Positions 8,530 through 16,596 of a stretch of 64,000 nt of DNA are shown one piece after another. The DNA comes from Fluviicola sp. (GTDB lineage Bacteria > Bacteroidota > Bacteroidia > Flavobacteriales_D > Crocinitomicaceae): the NCBI RefSeq assembly GCF_029266855.1, contig NZ_JAQSWB010000004.1, forward strand, positions 62,001 to 126,000, written 5' to 3'. The translations under genes were made by a program, and so were the position numbers. The notes under the pieces are model-generated. The model searched no databases and was not told the origin of the DNA. It worked only from the letters and a program-made list of their open reading frames with translations. The number at the start of each line of letters is the position of its first letter. Within the stretch, counting starts at the first letter, position 1.

Positions 8530-9189
8530 CTATTTCAGGTGGATCCCTGCACACAAACGTAAGTATTTGTAGCGGTAATTGAAATCATAGTCTCCACCAT
8601 AACCTGAACCGATAGTATTCCCGGAAAGCTGCTGGCCCTTTATCACTAAAGCAAATTCCGCTTTTAGGAATACATCTAAGCGTACTAAAAGTGGGAATCT
8701 TGTTCCCAGACCAATTGCCGGCGAAATAGACAGACCGTTATTATATGAATCTTTGCTTTCCTGGGTTGTGGTAGGATCGTTTGGAGAAGATGAGTAACTG
8801 GTATAAGTATATCGAACTTTTCCAGCCACACAAACTCCCGCATAAGCACCGGCTTCTAAAAAGACTTTAAACCGATCTCCAAAAGTAAGTCTCACAAATG
8901 CAGGAATCGACACCACCGCATACCGGTAATGCAGATCTTTTTTCGATGACATTTTACCGGAATAAATACCTTCATCCCAGGTATGGAAGTAATTCACTTC
9001 TATTCCTGTTTTAAAATTGAACAGGCAGGTATCGCGTAAAAGAATATTTGCTCCGATCCCCACTCCGTAGAATGTCCTGTCTTCTTTGCTGCTCAAAGGA
9101 TGATTGACAGAGCAATGAAATTCAAAACCCGGTTTCTGTGCACTGACTCCGAAAGGAAGCAGGATGATTAAGATTAAAATTGATTTCAT
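8530..9189 (-). CDS. Outer-membrane beta-barrel protein (PorT-like), intact tandem copy
   Basis: A 219-residue protein with signal peptide MKSILILIILLPFGVSAQ and a mature part of alternating strands and glycines (YGVGIGANILL, FNFKTGIEVNYFH, LSISPAIGLGTRF, YLRLCAGIHLK), consistent with an 8-10-strand outer-membrane barrel of the PorT/opacity family. Its neighbour at 9281-9901 is a paralog with the same signal peptide, strand order and C-terminus (GIHLK), so this is a recent tandem duplication. No function can be assigned. Confidence 0.8.
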   Translation of the reverse strand: MKSILILIILLPFGVSAQKPGFEFHCSVNHPLSSKEDRTFYGVGIGANILLRDTCLFNFKTGIEVNYFHTWDEGIYSGKMSSKKDLHYRYAVVSIPAFVRLTFGDRFKVFLEAGAYAGVCVAGKVRYTYTSYSSSPNDPTTTQESKDSYNNGLSISPAIGLGTRFPLLVRLDVFLKAEFALVIKGQQLSGNTIGSGYGGDYDFNYRYKYLRLCAGIHLK

Positions 9190-9191
9190 AT

Positions 9192-9269
9192 TTATTGTGA
9201 TTTGGTCAATTCTTTAGCCGTTTCTTCAATAAACGACCAGTATTTAGTCCAAGGGATGTCAAATTTCAC
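9192..9269 (-). other. 25-codon GTG-start reading frame between the two barrel paralogs
   Basis: On the minus strand, 11 bases after the stop of the upstream barrel copy, a GTG opens a 25-residue frame that begins MKFDIPWTKYWSF and ends in KELTKSQ, stopping just before the next barrel's ATG. The composition looks protein-like rather than random, but it is too short to judge. It may be a relic of a displaced gene end, a coupled small ORF, or chance. Confidence 0.2.
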
Positions 9270-9280
9270 TCCCTATTCTT

Positions 9281-9901
9281 TTATTTCAAGTGTATGCCTA
9301 CACAAAATCTTCCATAGAAAAAACGTGTAATCTGAAACTTATCATTTTCCTGATTCAACACGAAAGCGAATTCAGGTTTCAGCATGAGGTCAATACCGTC
9401 TGAAAGTGGAAACCTACCTCCAAGGCCAATTGCAGGAGTAAGCGATAAGCCGGAAAAATAATCCCTGCTTTCCTGTCCTTTAACGGAAGGATTGTTATAA
9501 GCACTCCATGAGAAATAATCATACTTGATTTTGCCGTATCCAATTCCCAAATAAGCTCCCGATTCCACAAAGAATTTAAATTCTTCTCCAAAGGAAAACC
9601 GAACAATCGCAGGAATAGACAAAGCCACAAATTGATAATGCACATTCGTTTGACTGGTATAATGCCCAGCATACAAGGTAGGAGCCCAGAGGTGAAAAAA
9701 ATTGAACTCCACTCCTGTTTTAAAACCGACCACCTAGTCCTCACCAAAAATAATATTACCTCCGACTCCTGCTCCGAAGAACGTTCTGTCTGAGGCATTA
9801 AGACTAAAGGCATGATTCACAGAATAATGAATCTCAAAGCCTGGTCCCTGTGCACTGGCTCCCAAAGGAAGCAGGATGATTAAGATTAAAATGGTTTTCA
9901 T
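9281..9901 (-). pseudogene. Tandem PorT-like barrel paralog interrupted by an in-frame TAG
   Basis: From the ATG at 9901 the frame encodes a signal peptide (MKTILILIILLPLGASAQ) and the first strands (DRTFFGAGVGGNIIFGED), then meets TAG at 9734-9736. Beyond the stop it continues in the same frame for 150 codons (VVGFKTGVEFNFFHLW to YGRFCVGIHLK). Aligned with the intact copy at 8530-9189, the TAG falls within the equivalent of RDTCLFNFKTG and no frame change is needed. It is therefore one gene with a single nonsense codon: a young pseudogene, a sequencing error, or a readthrough case. The downstream part alone lacks a signal peptide and is unlikely to be a separate gene. Leader sequences of the two copies are also similar, so the duplication included the 5' region. 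Confidence 0.75.
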
Positions 9902-9929
9902 ATTTAAGTTGATTTAGTTGCATTTATTC

Positions 9930-10973
9930 TTAGGACGATCCTTTTTTATAAAACCGGAAGTAATCGATTTCCATGCTTTTCGGGAAATCATCACCCAAAT
10001 TGGGATCGTTCCCATTTCCATGCTGGATCCCGAGGTTGAAGCGCACCTGCATTTTATCTGTAAAGGGCCAGGATTCATTTACTTTGTATTCAAGTCCCTC
10101 TTTAATGGTATTACAATCCGTGGGATTTCCATTCTTTGAATTAAAACGGTACAAAGAATGAACTATTTGTCCGTCGATCGACCAAACAATTTTGTAGTAA
10201 TCCCATTCCAGTGTATAAATGTGATAGTCATCACTCAGATCCGTTTTGGAGTTTCCCCAATTACCGTAGCACGGATAGAGATCATCAGAACATTGAGAAC
10301 TTCCGCGGTTTATACTATCGCCATGAATAGCAAAATGAGGATTCCGAGACAAGCGATTTTTCTTATATCTCCCGAGACAGTTGTACTCGTTCCAGAACTC
10401 GAAAATATCGATCTCGTAGTTGTGTTTTCCATTCTCCCCGTTAAAAAGCCAGAAAGCCGGCCACAGGCCTTTTCCCTTCGGGATCTTGATGCGAGCCTCG
10501 TACTTTCCGTAGCCAAACATACGCTGCGATTCGATCCAGGCAGAAGAATACAGGAACGAAGAAGAATCCTTTCCCGGAGTAGCTTTAGACCAATCCACCA
10601 CGTATTTTCCTGCAATGGGAGTATTTTCTTTTCTTGCGATCAATTGGAGAATCCCATTCAGCGTTACCACATTGTTAGCAATAGGAATAGCGGGTGTAGT
10701 ACCTGTATTGGCGTACCACGTTTTGGAACCATCGTTCTCAAAGTTAAAACCCGCCAGCACTCCCTGGTAAGGAAAGATCCAATTCTGAGGCGACAAGACC
10801 TTCCCGTCGAAATTATCTTCGTAGTCCAGTACCCAAGATCCGTCGCTGCACGGAATCAATTCTTTTGGGGAAATCGTTGCATAGGTATCGTCGAAACACT
10901 GAGCAAAAGCAGTATTCCAGGAAACAAGCGCTGTAAGGGCAAGTAAATTAACCGGTTTCAGGGGTCTTATCAT
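9930..10973 (-). CDS. Secreted glycoside hydrolase family 16 (laminarinase-type)
   Basis: A secreted single-domain GH16 enzyme of about 347 residues. The start at 10973 (MIRPLKPVNLLALTALVSW) gives a signal peptide ending at AFAQ; an in-frame ATG at 10994 is possible but less typical. The catalytic motif EIDIFEF has the ExDxxE spacing of the beta-bulge GH16 subgroup (beta-1,3- and mixed-linkage glucanases). Other family features are GYGKYEARIKIPKGKGLWPA, PAFWLFNGE, YHIYTLEWD and IVWSIDGQIVH. It probably cuts beta-glucan or a related polysaccharide outside the cell. No carbohydrate-binding module or sorting domain is present, so the product may be periplasmic or released. Confidence 0.9.
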   Translation of the reverse strand: MIRPLKPVNLLALTALVSWNTAFAQCFDDTYATISPKELIPCSDGSWVLDYEDNFDGKVLSPQNWIFPYQGVLAGFNFENDGSKTWYANTGTTPAIPIANNVVTLNGILQLIARKENTPIAGKYVVDWSKATPGKDSSSFLYSSAWIESQRMFGYGKYEARIKIPKGKGLWPAFWLFNGENGKHNYEIDIFEFWNEYNCLGRYKKNRLSRNPHFAIHGDSINRGSSQCSDDLYPCYGNWGNSKTDLSDDYHIYTLEWDYYKIVWSIDGQIVHSLYRFNSKNGNPTDCNTIKEGLEYKVNESWPFTDKMQVRFNLGIQHGNGNDPNLGDDFPKSMEIDYFRFYKKGSS

Positions 10974-11036
10974 TCTTGTTTTCAATCTTAGCATGAAAAT
11001 AAACTATTATTGATCAATATAAGGATGCAGAAAATG

Positions 11037-11069
11037 AAAAAGGTTGTACACCGAAGCGCACAACCTTTT
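11037..11069 (-). terminator. Terminator after the PpiD-like gene
   Basis: On the minus strand AAAAGGTTGT pairs with ACAACCTTTT over a 12-base loop, 20 bases past the stop at 11089. The T run follows in the minus direction. Confidence 0.8.
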
Positions 11070-11088
11070 CATCTTTCAATCTTATTTA

Positions 11089-13305
11089 TTAGCGGACAAT
11101 TCCTGCTTCCAATAAAGCTCTGTTATCCATTACATTCAATTTTTTCTGCAATGCCTGGCGAGAAGAGTTAGCAATACCTGCTTTGATCTGGCTCAACATC
11201 TGCATTTTTTCCGCATCGTAGTTTTTCGCTGCAGGAGCTTTAACTGTTTTGTTTACACGGATCACATAAACTCCGGACTGACCAACAGTTGGTTTGGATG
11301 ATCTTTTGTCCTTTACTTTACCTGAGAACAAGGCTCCGATAACTTCCGGCTCATAACCACCACCCTGAATACTTGGTGAAGCAAAAGTTACCTCTGCCTG
11401 TTTCACGTCCGTTTTCAATTTCTTAGCCAATACTTCCAGGTTTGTAACAGATCCGATCTTCTTCAAGATTGAATTTGCTTTTTTCTCGTTCAAAGCATCC
11501 GTTCTCATACGCTCATACGTATCAACCAATGCAGGTGCACCTTTTTCGCGGATAGAAGAAACGATTGCAATGATCAGGCGGTTATCGTCCTGGATCGGTG
11601 AAGAACATAGATCACCAACCTCAGCTTCATCGTTGTATGCCAACTCTAAAATTGACTGAGCAGCCATTTTAGTTGTGAATCCCTGAACTCTCGGAGACTC
11701 ATCGAACATACGAAGTGGTCTGGAGTAGAAGCCTTCTCTGCGGGCAATCGTATCAAACAAAATGATCTTATCCGTAATGTCTTCTTTTTTGGAAAGTTCT
11801 CTGTCAATTTTCGAAAGCAAGCTGTACGCTTTATCTTTCAATTTGATTTTTGTATCCTCGGATGCAAGCAATGTCTTTTGAATTAAAGCTACAATCGGGA
11901 ATTTCACATCGTTCTTTCTGTCCAAAACTTCCATGATATGGAAACCGAAATCAGTCTGAACAACTCCGATCGTTCCTACCGGTTTTTCTTTTGCAAAGTC
12001 AGAGAAAGGTGTTACCATTTCGTAATCCATGAAATCTTCGTATACACCTCCTTTGTCTTTCGATCCCGGATCTTCCGAATATTTTTTCACGAATTCTTCG
12101 AAATTGGTCTTATTCACCACTTTCACCAAACTATCAGCTAATTTCTTAGCAGAAGCAATTTTCTTGGTATCTCCTTTTTGAGCACTGATCAAAATGTGAC
12201 GCACTTTCATCACTGTTGAATTGAACCCAACCACTTTCGCAAGGCGTGTTTTTCCTTTGTCATCGTATGGTCCAACCAATTGACCGATAGCTGCAGATTT
12301 AAACACAGTATCCATTGCTGCAGGATAAGTCAAATCCGGACGAGCTTTCGGATCGCCTTCAGGGCGTAAAGTCAACGCGCTACCGGAAGGATACGCTCTT
12401 GAGAAAGGTACTTCCGAGTTTTCAAGAATAAATACAGAATCATTTGTTGATGTAGCGAATGCTTTTTTCACCACGGACAATTCTTTATTGAAAACACTTG
12501 AATCTTTCTTTGACGGCAAGATTGTTACATCAAAATACTTCACATCGCGACCTGCCATTACCTGGTATTTCGGTTTGTCCTTGTTCTTTTCATAGAAAGC
12601 ACGAACCTCTTTGTCAGAAATCTTCATCTGATCATCCGTAATATCGCGGTAAGCACCCATTACAAATGAAATAGATTTGGATTCGTTCTTAGCCAAATAT
12701 TCATTTTTAGCTTCCAATTTTGTCACATATGAACCCTGGCCTAAATACTGGAAGTATTTTTCCTGCATGCGCTGTATACGGATAGCTTCTTTTGTCTTTT
12801 TCCAATTTTCAATTGCTGTCGGATCTGAAGATTTCTCCTGGTCCTGAACATATTTTTCCAATTGTGCAGCGTTGAACTGACCCGTAGCCGGATCTGTAAA
12901 TGCCTGCTGAATTTCAGGTAACAAGGTAAAACCTTCTTCTCCATAAAGGAAAGAAGTAAATTCTTTTTCAGAAACGGCCAAACCAAGCGCTTCATATTCA
13001 CGCTTAAGGATAATTTCATCTACAGTTGCAGACCATGCTTTATCAGCAGATTGTTCCTGGTCTTTTTCTGTATATTCACGTTGCTGCTGCTGAAACTGTT
13101 GTCTGTCCGAATACTCAAACTGATTCATTTTCGCATTGTAAATTGCAGTATCCACTTCGTTTCCATCGATTGTACCAAGTGTACCTCTATCAACCGAAGA
13201 ACCGATTTTATCAAATAATCCTGTAAGAATAAAAGTCAAGAGAGCCAATCCTGTAATACCTACAAGCAGGTAACGCATGCTTCTTATTTTCCCAATAATT
13301 GCCAT
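11089..13305 (-). CDS. PpiD/SurA-type membrane-anchored peptidyl-prolyl isomerase
   Basis: A 738-residue periplasmic foldase anchored by one N-terminal membrane segment (RYLLVGITGLALLTFILTGL, about 11-30). A SurA_N-like helical region (about 35-200) follows, then a parvulin rotamase domain at about 365-470 (MKVRHILISAQKGDT, FEEFVKKYSEDPGSKDKGG, PVGTIGVVQTDFGFHIMEVL). A long C-terminal part (about 480-738) contains a second, degenerate parvulin-like segment (PTVGQSGVYVIRV). PpiD-like proteins help newly exported polypeptides fold near the translocon. A minus-strand TATATTCG box about 25 bases upstream of the ATG could be its -7 element. Length is typical of Bacteroidota homologues, which exceed E. 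coli PpiD. Confidence 0.93.
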   Translation of the reverse strand: MAIIGKIRSMRYLLVGITGLALLTFILTGLFDKIGSSVDRGTLGTIDGNEVDTAIYNAKMNQFEYSDRQQFQQQQREYTEKDQEQSADKAWSATVDEIILKREYEALGLAVSEKEFTSFLYGEEGFTLLPEIQQAFTDPATGQFNAAQLEKYVQDQEKSSDPTAIENWKKTKEAIRIQRMQEKYFQYLGQGSYVTKLEAKNEYLAKNESKSISFVMGAYRDITDDQMKISDKEVRAFYEKNKDKPKYQVMAGRDVKYFDVTILPSKKDSSVFNKELSVVKKAFATSTNDSVFILENSEVPFSRAYPSGSALTLRPEGDPKARPDLTYPAAMDTVFKSAAIGQLVGPYDDKGKTRLAKVVGFNSTVMKVRHILISAQKGDTKKIASAKKLADSLVKVVNKTNFEEFVKKYSEDPGSKDKGGVYEDFMDYEMVTPFSDFAKEKPVGTIGVVQTDFGFHIMEVLDRKNDVKFPIVALIQKTLLASEDTKIKLKDKAYSLLSKIDRELSKKEDITDKIILFDTIARREGFYSRPLRMFDESPRVQGFTTKMAAQSILELAYNDEAEVGDLCSSPIQDDNRLIIAIVSSIREKGAPALVDTYERMRTDALNEKKANSILKKIGSVTNLEVLAKKLKTDVKQAEVTFASPSIQGGGYEPEVIGALFSGKVKDKRSSKPTVGQSGVYVIRVNKTVKAPAAKNYDAEKMQMLSQIKAGIANSSRQALQKKLNVMDNRALLEAGIVR

Positions 13306-13440
13306 TCTATAATTTCTTTTAAGGGTGCGAATATAATCAGTTGAGCCGACTTTTTAAACCTTTCTACTTTTTTTTGTTGTTTCAGGGTCAATAATTTGTA
13401 TAATCCGCTGCGGTGAAAGTTAGAGGGTGAGTTATTTTTG

Positions 13441-13475
13441 CCCGCAGATTTCGCAGATTTCCGCAGATGATTTGC
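13441..13475. repeat. Solo arm of the CGCAGAT palindromic element
   Basis: Three CGCAGAT-type units (CCCGCAGATT, TCGCAGATTT, CCGCAGATGA) match one arm of the element at 5465-5579. No inverted partner is visible nearby. It lies in the 289-base gap between the divergent PpiD-like and msrA genes. Confidence 0.5.
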
Positions 13476-13594
13476 AATTACCAAAACCTGTTTAACGGCA
13501 TTACTTGACCTTCTTAAAACCCTTAAGAAAGGTTAAAAAGCCGGTGAACTAAATCCGGATTCGGAACTGTGTCGTAACTTGAAAAAAATATTTT

Positions 13595-14254
13595 ATGAAA
13601 CACATCATTTTCTTTTTAATCGTTACAGTTTTGTCTTTGAGTGCCTGCGGACAGAAGGATAAATCACAGGAAATCGCTAAAACTCCAAAAAGCAACAAGG
13701 AATTGTCCAAATACCAGGTAGCTTATTTCGGAAGCGGCTGTTTCTGGTGTGTCGAAGCCATTTACGAATCCGTTAAAGGAGTAGCCGAAGTGGAAAGCGG
13801 ATACGCAGGAGGCCATGTTGAAAATCCGACCTATGAAGATGTTTGTACCGGAACAACGGGCCATGCAGAAACAGTGAAAATTTACTACGATTCAAGCATT
13901 GTATCATATGATGAGTTATTGAAAGTTTTTTACGACTCCCACGATCCGACGACACTAAACCGCCAGGGACCTGATGCAGGCACACAATACCGCTCTGCAA
14001 TATTTTATCAAAACGACTTCGAGCGCGATCATGCCAAGACTTACATTCAGAAATTGCTACTGGAGAAAAAGTTTCCTTCCATCACCACAGAAGTAGTTAA
14101 ATACACCGCTTTCTACAAGGCAGAAGAATATCATCAAAATTTCGAATGCCGGAATCCGAATAACGGGTATGTGCAGGCAGTTTCACAGCCAAGACTGGAA
14201 CAGTTTAAGATTAAAGCTCCGGAAATGTTGAAAACGGAAGAAAAGAAGAAGTGA
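13595..14254 (+). CDS. msrA: Peptide methionine-S-sulfoxide reductase, lipoprotein form
   Basis: Reduces methionine-S-sulfoxide in oxidised proteins using thioredoxin-type electrons. The 219-residue product carries a lipoprotein signal (MKHIIFFLIVTVLSLSAC, lipidated C18), so it acts in the periplasm or on the outer membrane rather than in the cytosol. The catalytic motif GSGCFWCVEA has C49 as nucleophile; SGYAGGHVENPTYEDVC, TGHAET, HDPTTLNRQGPDAGTQYRS and FYKAEEYHQNF are family signatures. No fused MsrB domain. The next gene (14353) is convergent and separated by a palindromic element. Confidence 0.95.
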   Translation: MKHIIFFLIVTVLSLSACGQKDKSQEIAKTPKSNKELSKYQVAYFGSGCFWCVEAIYESVKGVAEVESGYAGGHVENPTYEDVCTGTTGHAETVKIYYDSSIVSYDELLKVFYDSHDPTTLNRQGPDAGTQYRSAIFYQNDFERDHAKTYIQKLLLEKKFPSITTEVVKYTAFYKAEEYHQNFECRNPNNGYVQAVSQPRLEQFKIKAPEMLKTEEKKK

Positions 14255-14276
14255 AAGCCAATACAGACTTAATTAT

Positions 14277-14346
14277 AACCGCAAAGAATGAAAGAGCGCA
14301 AAGATCGGATTAATATTCCCTTTGTGTTCTTAGCGTCTTTGCGGTG
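14277..14346. repeat. Imperfect palindromic element (CCGCAAAG type) between convergent genes
   Basis: AACCGCAAAGAATG at the left and its approximate reverse complement ending in TCTTTGCGGT at 14336-14345 form arms of about 28 bases around a short AT-rich centre. Located between the 3' ends of msrA and the YyaL-like gene, it could serve as a two-way terminator. Confidence 0.6.
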
Positions 14347-14352
14347 AAAAAT

Positions 14353-16311
14353 TCAATTCAAATTCTCCAAATAATCCTCTACTTCTCTTGTATGTACCAT
14401 TGGGATGGAACACAATCCTGCGGCGCAAACGGTTGCTTCACTTTCCCGGGTATACCGAATGACTAAAAACGGGGAACTCTGTTTTCTGAACATATTCCAT
14501 TCCGGAGTTAAGGGAAGCGTGAGTAAGCGCACCTCTTTTTGGAATCGAAGCAATAACAAAGCCCAGTTCGAATATCCCGAACCGTATTGTTCCATTCCGT
14601 CAATTACATTCTGAAGCATTTGCTTTGACTTTGCCTCGTAATCGAGATTATCGATCAATAATGAAAGCGTTAAGAGGTTATGTGCCATGATGCTATTTGT
14701 GGAAGGAATCACATTGTCGTTGATCTCCATTTTCCGGGCAATCAGGTCGTGATTATCCGGTGTAAAATAGAACATCCCGGATTTCTCGTCATAGAAATGT
14801 TCCAGGGTGTAAGTACATAAGTGCTTTGCAAAATCCAGATCTTCTTCATCACCCGTAATTTGATAAAGCGCAAGAAAGGCTTGGATTGCCGTTGCATAAT
14901 CGTCTAAAAAACCGGTGATAAACGAACGGTTGTTTTGCCTGGTATGGAATAATTGAAAATCACCTGCTGCCTGGTACTTCCGGAGCCACTTAGCGATTTG
15001 CAGAGCTATTTTCAGGTATCCGTGATCTTCCGTAGCCTTAAATGCTTCAATCAAACCGTTTATTGTAAGCGCATTCCAAGCTGTTAAACATTTCGTATCC
15101 GTTACCGGTGCAATGCGTTTTTTGCGGATATGCAGCAAAGTATCCAATTGTGCCTGAATCTTTGCTGGATTTACAGACGGGTTCATTTCACAAAATTCCT
15201 CCCATGTCTCATTTCTCAAGAGAACCCATTGCTGATGTTCCCAGAATCCTTTGTTTCCAGGATTATATAATTTCCAAAACCAGGATGCATCTTCACCCAA
15301 AGCTGCTTCGATCTCTTCCTTTGTCCAAACATAATACTTGCCCTCTACTCCTTCTGAGTCAGCATCCTGCGCAGCAAACAAACCTCCTTCTTCGCTCTGC
15401 ATTTCGCGTTCAAGCCATCCGAGCGTTTGATCCAATACCCGCTTATATTCCGGAGTTTTGGTTTGAGCATAAGCCTGGGCATATACACTCAGCAATTGTC
15501 CGTTATCATAAAGCATTTTCTCGAAGTGAGGGATTTTCCACAACATATCAACTGAATATCGCGAAAAACCACCACCAAGCTGATCGTAAATTCCTCCCAA
15601 AGCCATTTTATGGAGTGTCAGATCCACGTACTTTTGAATGGACTCGTTTTTCTCCAATGTTCCGTAATGCAGTAAAAACTCTATGTTACTCGGAAGAGGA
15701 AACTTAGGAGCAGAAGTGGGACCACCCTCCACCATATCCATCCGTGGCTGCCATCTCCGAACCAATTCCCATAATTTATCAGCTGGAAAAGGTTGCACTG
15801 GTTCTGCAACAGCAATGAGATCCGATTGCTGAACACCTTCAGAAAGTTCTTTTGCATATTCCAACACTTTTCCCGGCTCAGAAGTATAGGTATGATGTAA
15901 TGATTTCAATACATGCATCCATTGTTCTTTCGGGAAGTAAGTTCCACCATAAACCGGTTGTCCGTTCGGAATGGTGAAACAATTCAATGGCCATCCGCCT
16001 CTTTGAGTCATCAATTGAACAGCCGTCATATATACTTGGTCCACATCCGGACGTTCTTCGCGATCCACTTTGATACACACAAAATGCTTGTTCATCAAGG
16101 CAGCCACTTCTTCATCTTCAAAACATTCGTGCTCCATCACATGACACCAATGACAGGCAGAGTAACCAATGGAAACAAGTACCAGTTTCTGCTCTTCTTC
16201 CGCCCGGTCAAAAGCTTCCTTCGACCACGGGACCCAATTTACGGGGTTATGGGCGTGTTGCTGCAAGTATAAACTGCTTTCGTGAATGAGTTCGTTTGTG
16301 TACTGTTCCAT
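14353..16311 (-). CDS. Thioredoxin-domain/(alpha/alpha)6-barrel protein, YyaL/DUF255 family
   Basis: A 652-residue homologue of the YyaL/SSP411 (spermatogenesis-associated protein 20) family. An N-terminal thioredoxin-like DUF255 domain (about 1-170) has [18 protein letters not shown] with a CxxC at C53/C56, then [14 protein letters not shown] and [20 protein letters not shown]. The rest is an (alpha/alpha)6 barrel like those of N-acyl-glucosamine epimerases ([37 protein letters not shown]). Its biochemical role is not established in the family. No signal peptide, so cytoplasmic. Confidence 0.92.
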   Translation of the reverse strand: MEQYTNELIHESSLYLQQHAHNPVNWVPWSKEAFDRAEEEQKLVLVSIGYSACHWCHVMEHECFEDEEVAALMNKHFVCIKVDREERPDVDQVYMTAVQLMTQRGGWPLNCFTIPNGQPVYGGTYFPKEQWMHVLKSLHHTYTSEPGKVLEYAKELSEGVQQSDLIAVAEPVQPFPADKLWELVRRWQPRMDMVEGGPTSAPKFPLPSNIEFLLHYGTLEKNESIQKYVDLTLHKMALGGIYDQLGGGFSRYSVDMLWKIPHFEKMLYDNGQLLSVYAQAYAQTKTPEYKRVLDQTLGWLEREMQSEEGGLFAAQDADSEGVEGKYYVWTKEEIEAALGEDASWFWKLYNPGNKGFWEHQQWVLLRNETWEEFCEMNPSVNPAKIQAQLDTLLHIRKKRIAPVTDTKCLTAWNALTINGLIEAFKATEDHGYLKIALQIAKWLRKYQAAGDFQLFHTRQNNRSFITGFLDDYATAIQAFLALYQITGDEEDLDFAKHLCTYTLEHFYDEKSGMFYFTPDNHDLIARKMEINDNVIPSTNSIMAHNLLTLSLLIDNLDYEAKSKQMLQNVIDGMEQYGSGYSNWALLLLRFQKEVRLLTLPLTPEWNMFRKQSSPFLVIRYTRESEATVCAAGLCSIPMVHTREVEDYLENLN

Positions 16312-16384
16312 AAGATAAAGTTACGAAAGTCGGGGAATGAATTCGTGGATTTCCAGAAGGATTTTTGCAAACAATAATTAGTTA

Positions 16385-16417
16385 CCATGGTAAATGGGGG
16401 ATAATCTTACTCTTATC
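16385..16417 (+). repeat. Dispersed hairpin repeat, family B copy 2
   Basis: Starts with the palindrome TTACCATGGTAA at 16383-16394 and continues ATGG, GGGATAA, TCTTACTC, TTATC. It matches copy 1 at 3771-3806 over almost the whole length. It lies in the same gap as a family A copy. Confidence 0.6.
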
Positions 16418-16458
16418 TCAAAAACTAAAAAAAAAGCTCTGAAAGCTTTATAAACATT

Positions 16459-16491
16459 GGCCTGTTCGCAATATCGCGAACTTGCAACCAG
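16459..16491 (+). repeat. Palindromic repeat family A, copy 1
   Basis: Core TTCGCAATATCGCGAA at 16465-16480 (one mismatch from the perfect palindrome), followed by CTTGCAACCAG. It shares the core plus the right flank with the copies at 51158-51190 and 51578-51610. It lies about 67 bases upstream of the -33 box of the SGNH/MBOAT cassette. Confidence 0.7.
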
Positions 16492-16546
16492 ATGCTGTCC
16501 TGAGCCCTCAAATAATTCCCAAATGATCGCAGATAATAAACAATCA

Positions 16547-16576
16547 TTTGTCTATTCCGGATTTGGATTAATTTTG
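16547..16576 (+). promoter_or_regulatory. Promoter of the SGNH/SGNH/MBOAT cassette
   Basis: TTTG at 16547-16550, an 18-base spacer, then TAATTTTG at 16569-16576: an exact fit to the Bacteroidota TTTG/TAnnTTTG promoter. The GTG start is 20 bases downstream of the -7 box. Confidence 0.65.
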
Positions 16577-16596
16577 TACCTCAATTTTTAATGTAA

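Noticed and set aside
9281-9733. Separate 150-residue barrel gene
   Set aside because: It is the in-frame continuation of the gene starting at 9901 after one TAG and lacks its own signal peptide, so I treat both parts as one interrupted gene.
10158-10946. 262-codon open frame on the plus strand opposite the GH16 gene
   Set aside because: It lies wholly antisense to a clear glycoside hydrolase, has no motif, and arises from codon bias of the true gene.
15108-15707. 199-codon plus-strand frame opposite the YyaL-like gene
   Set aside because: Antisense shadow; no domain or credible composition.
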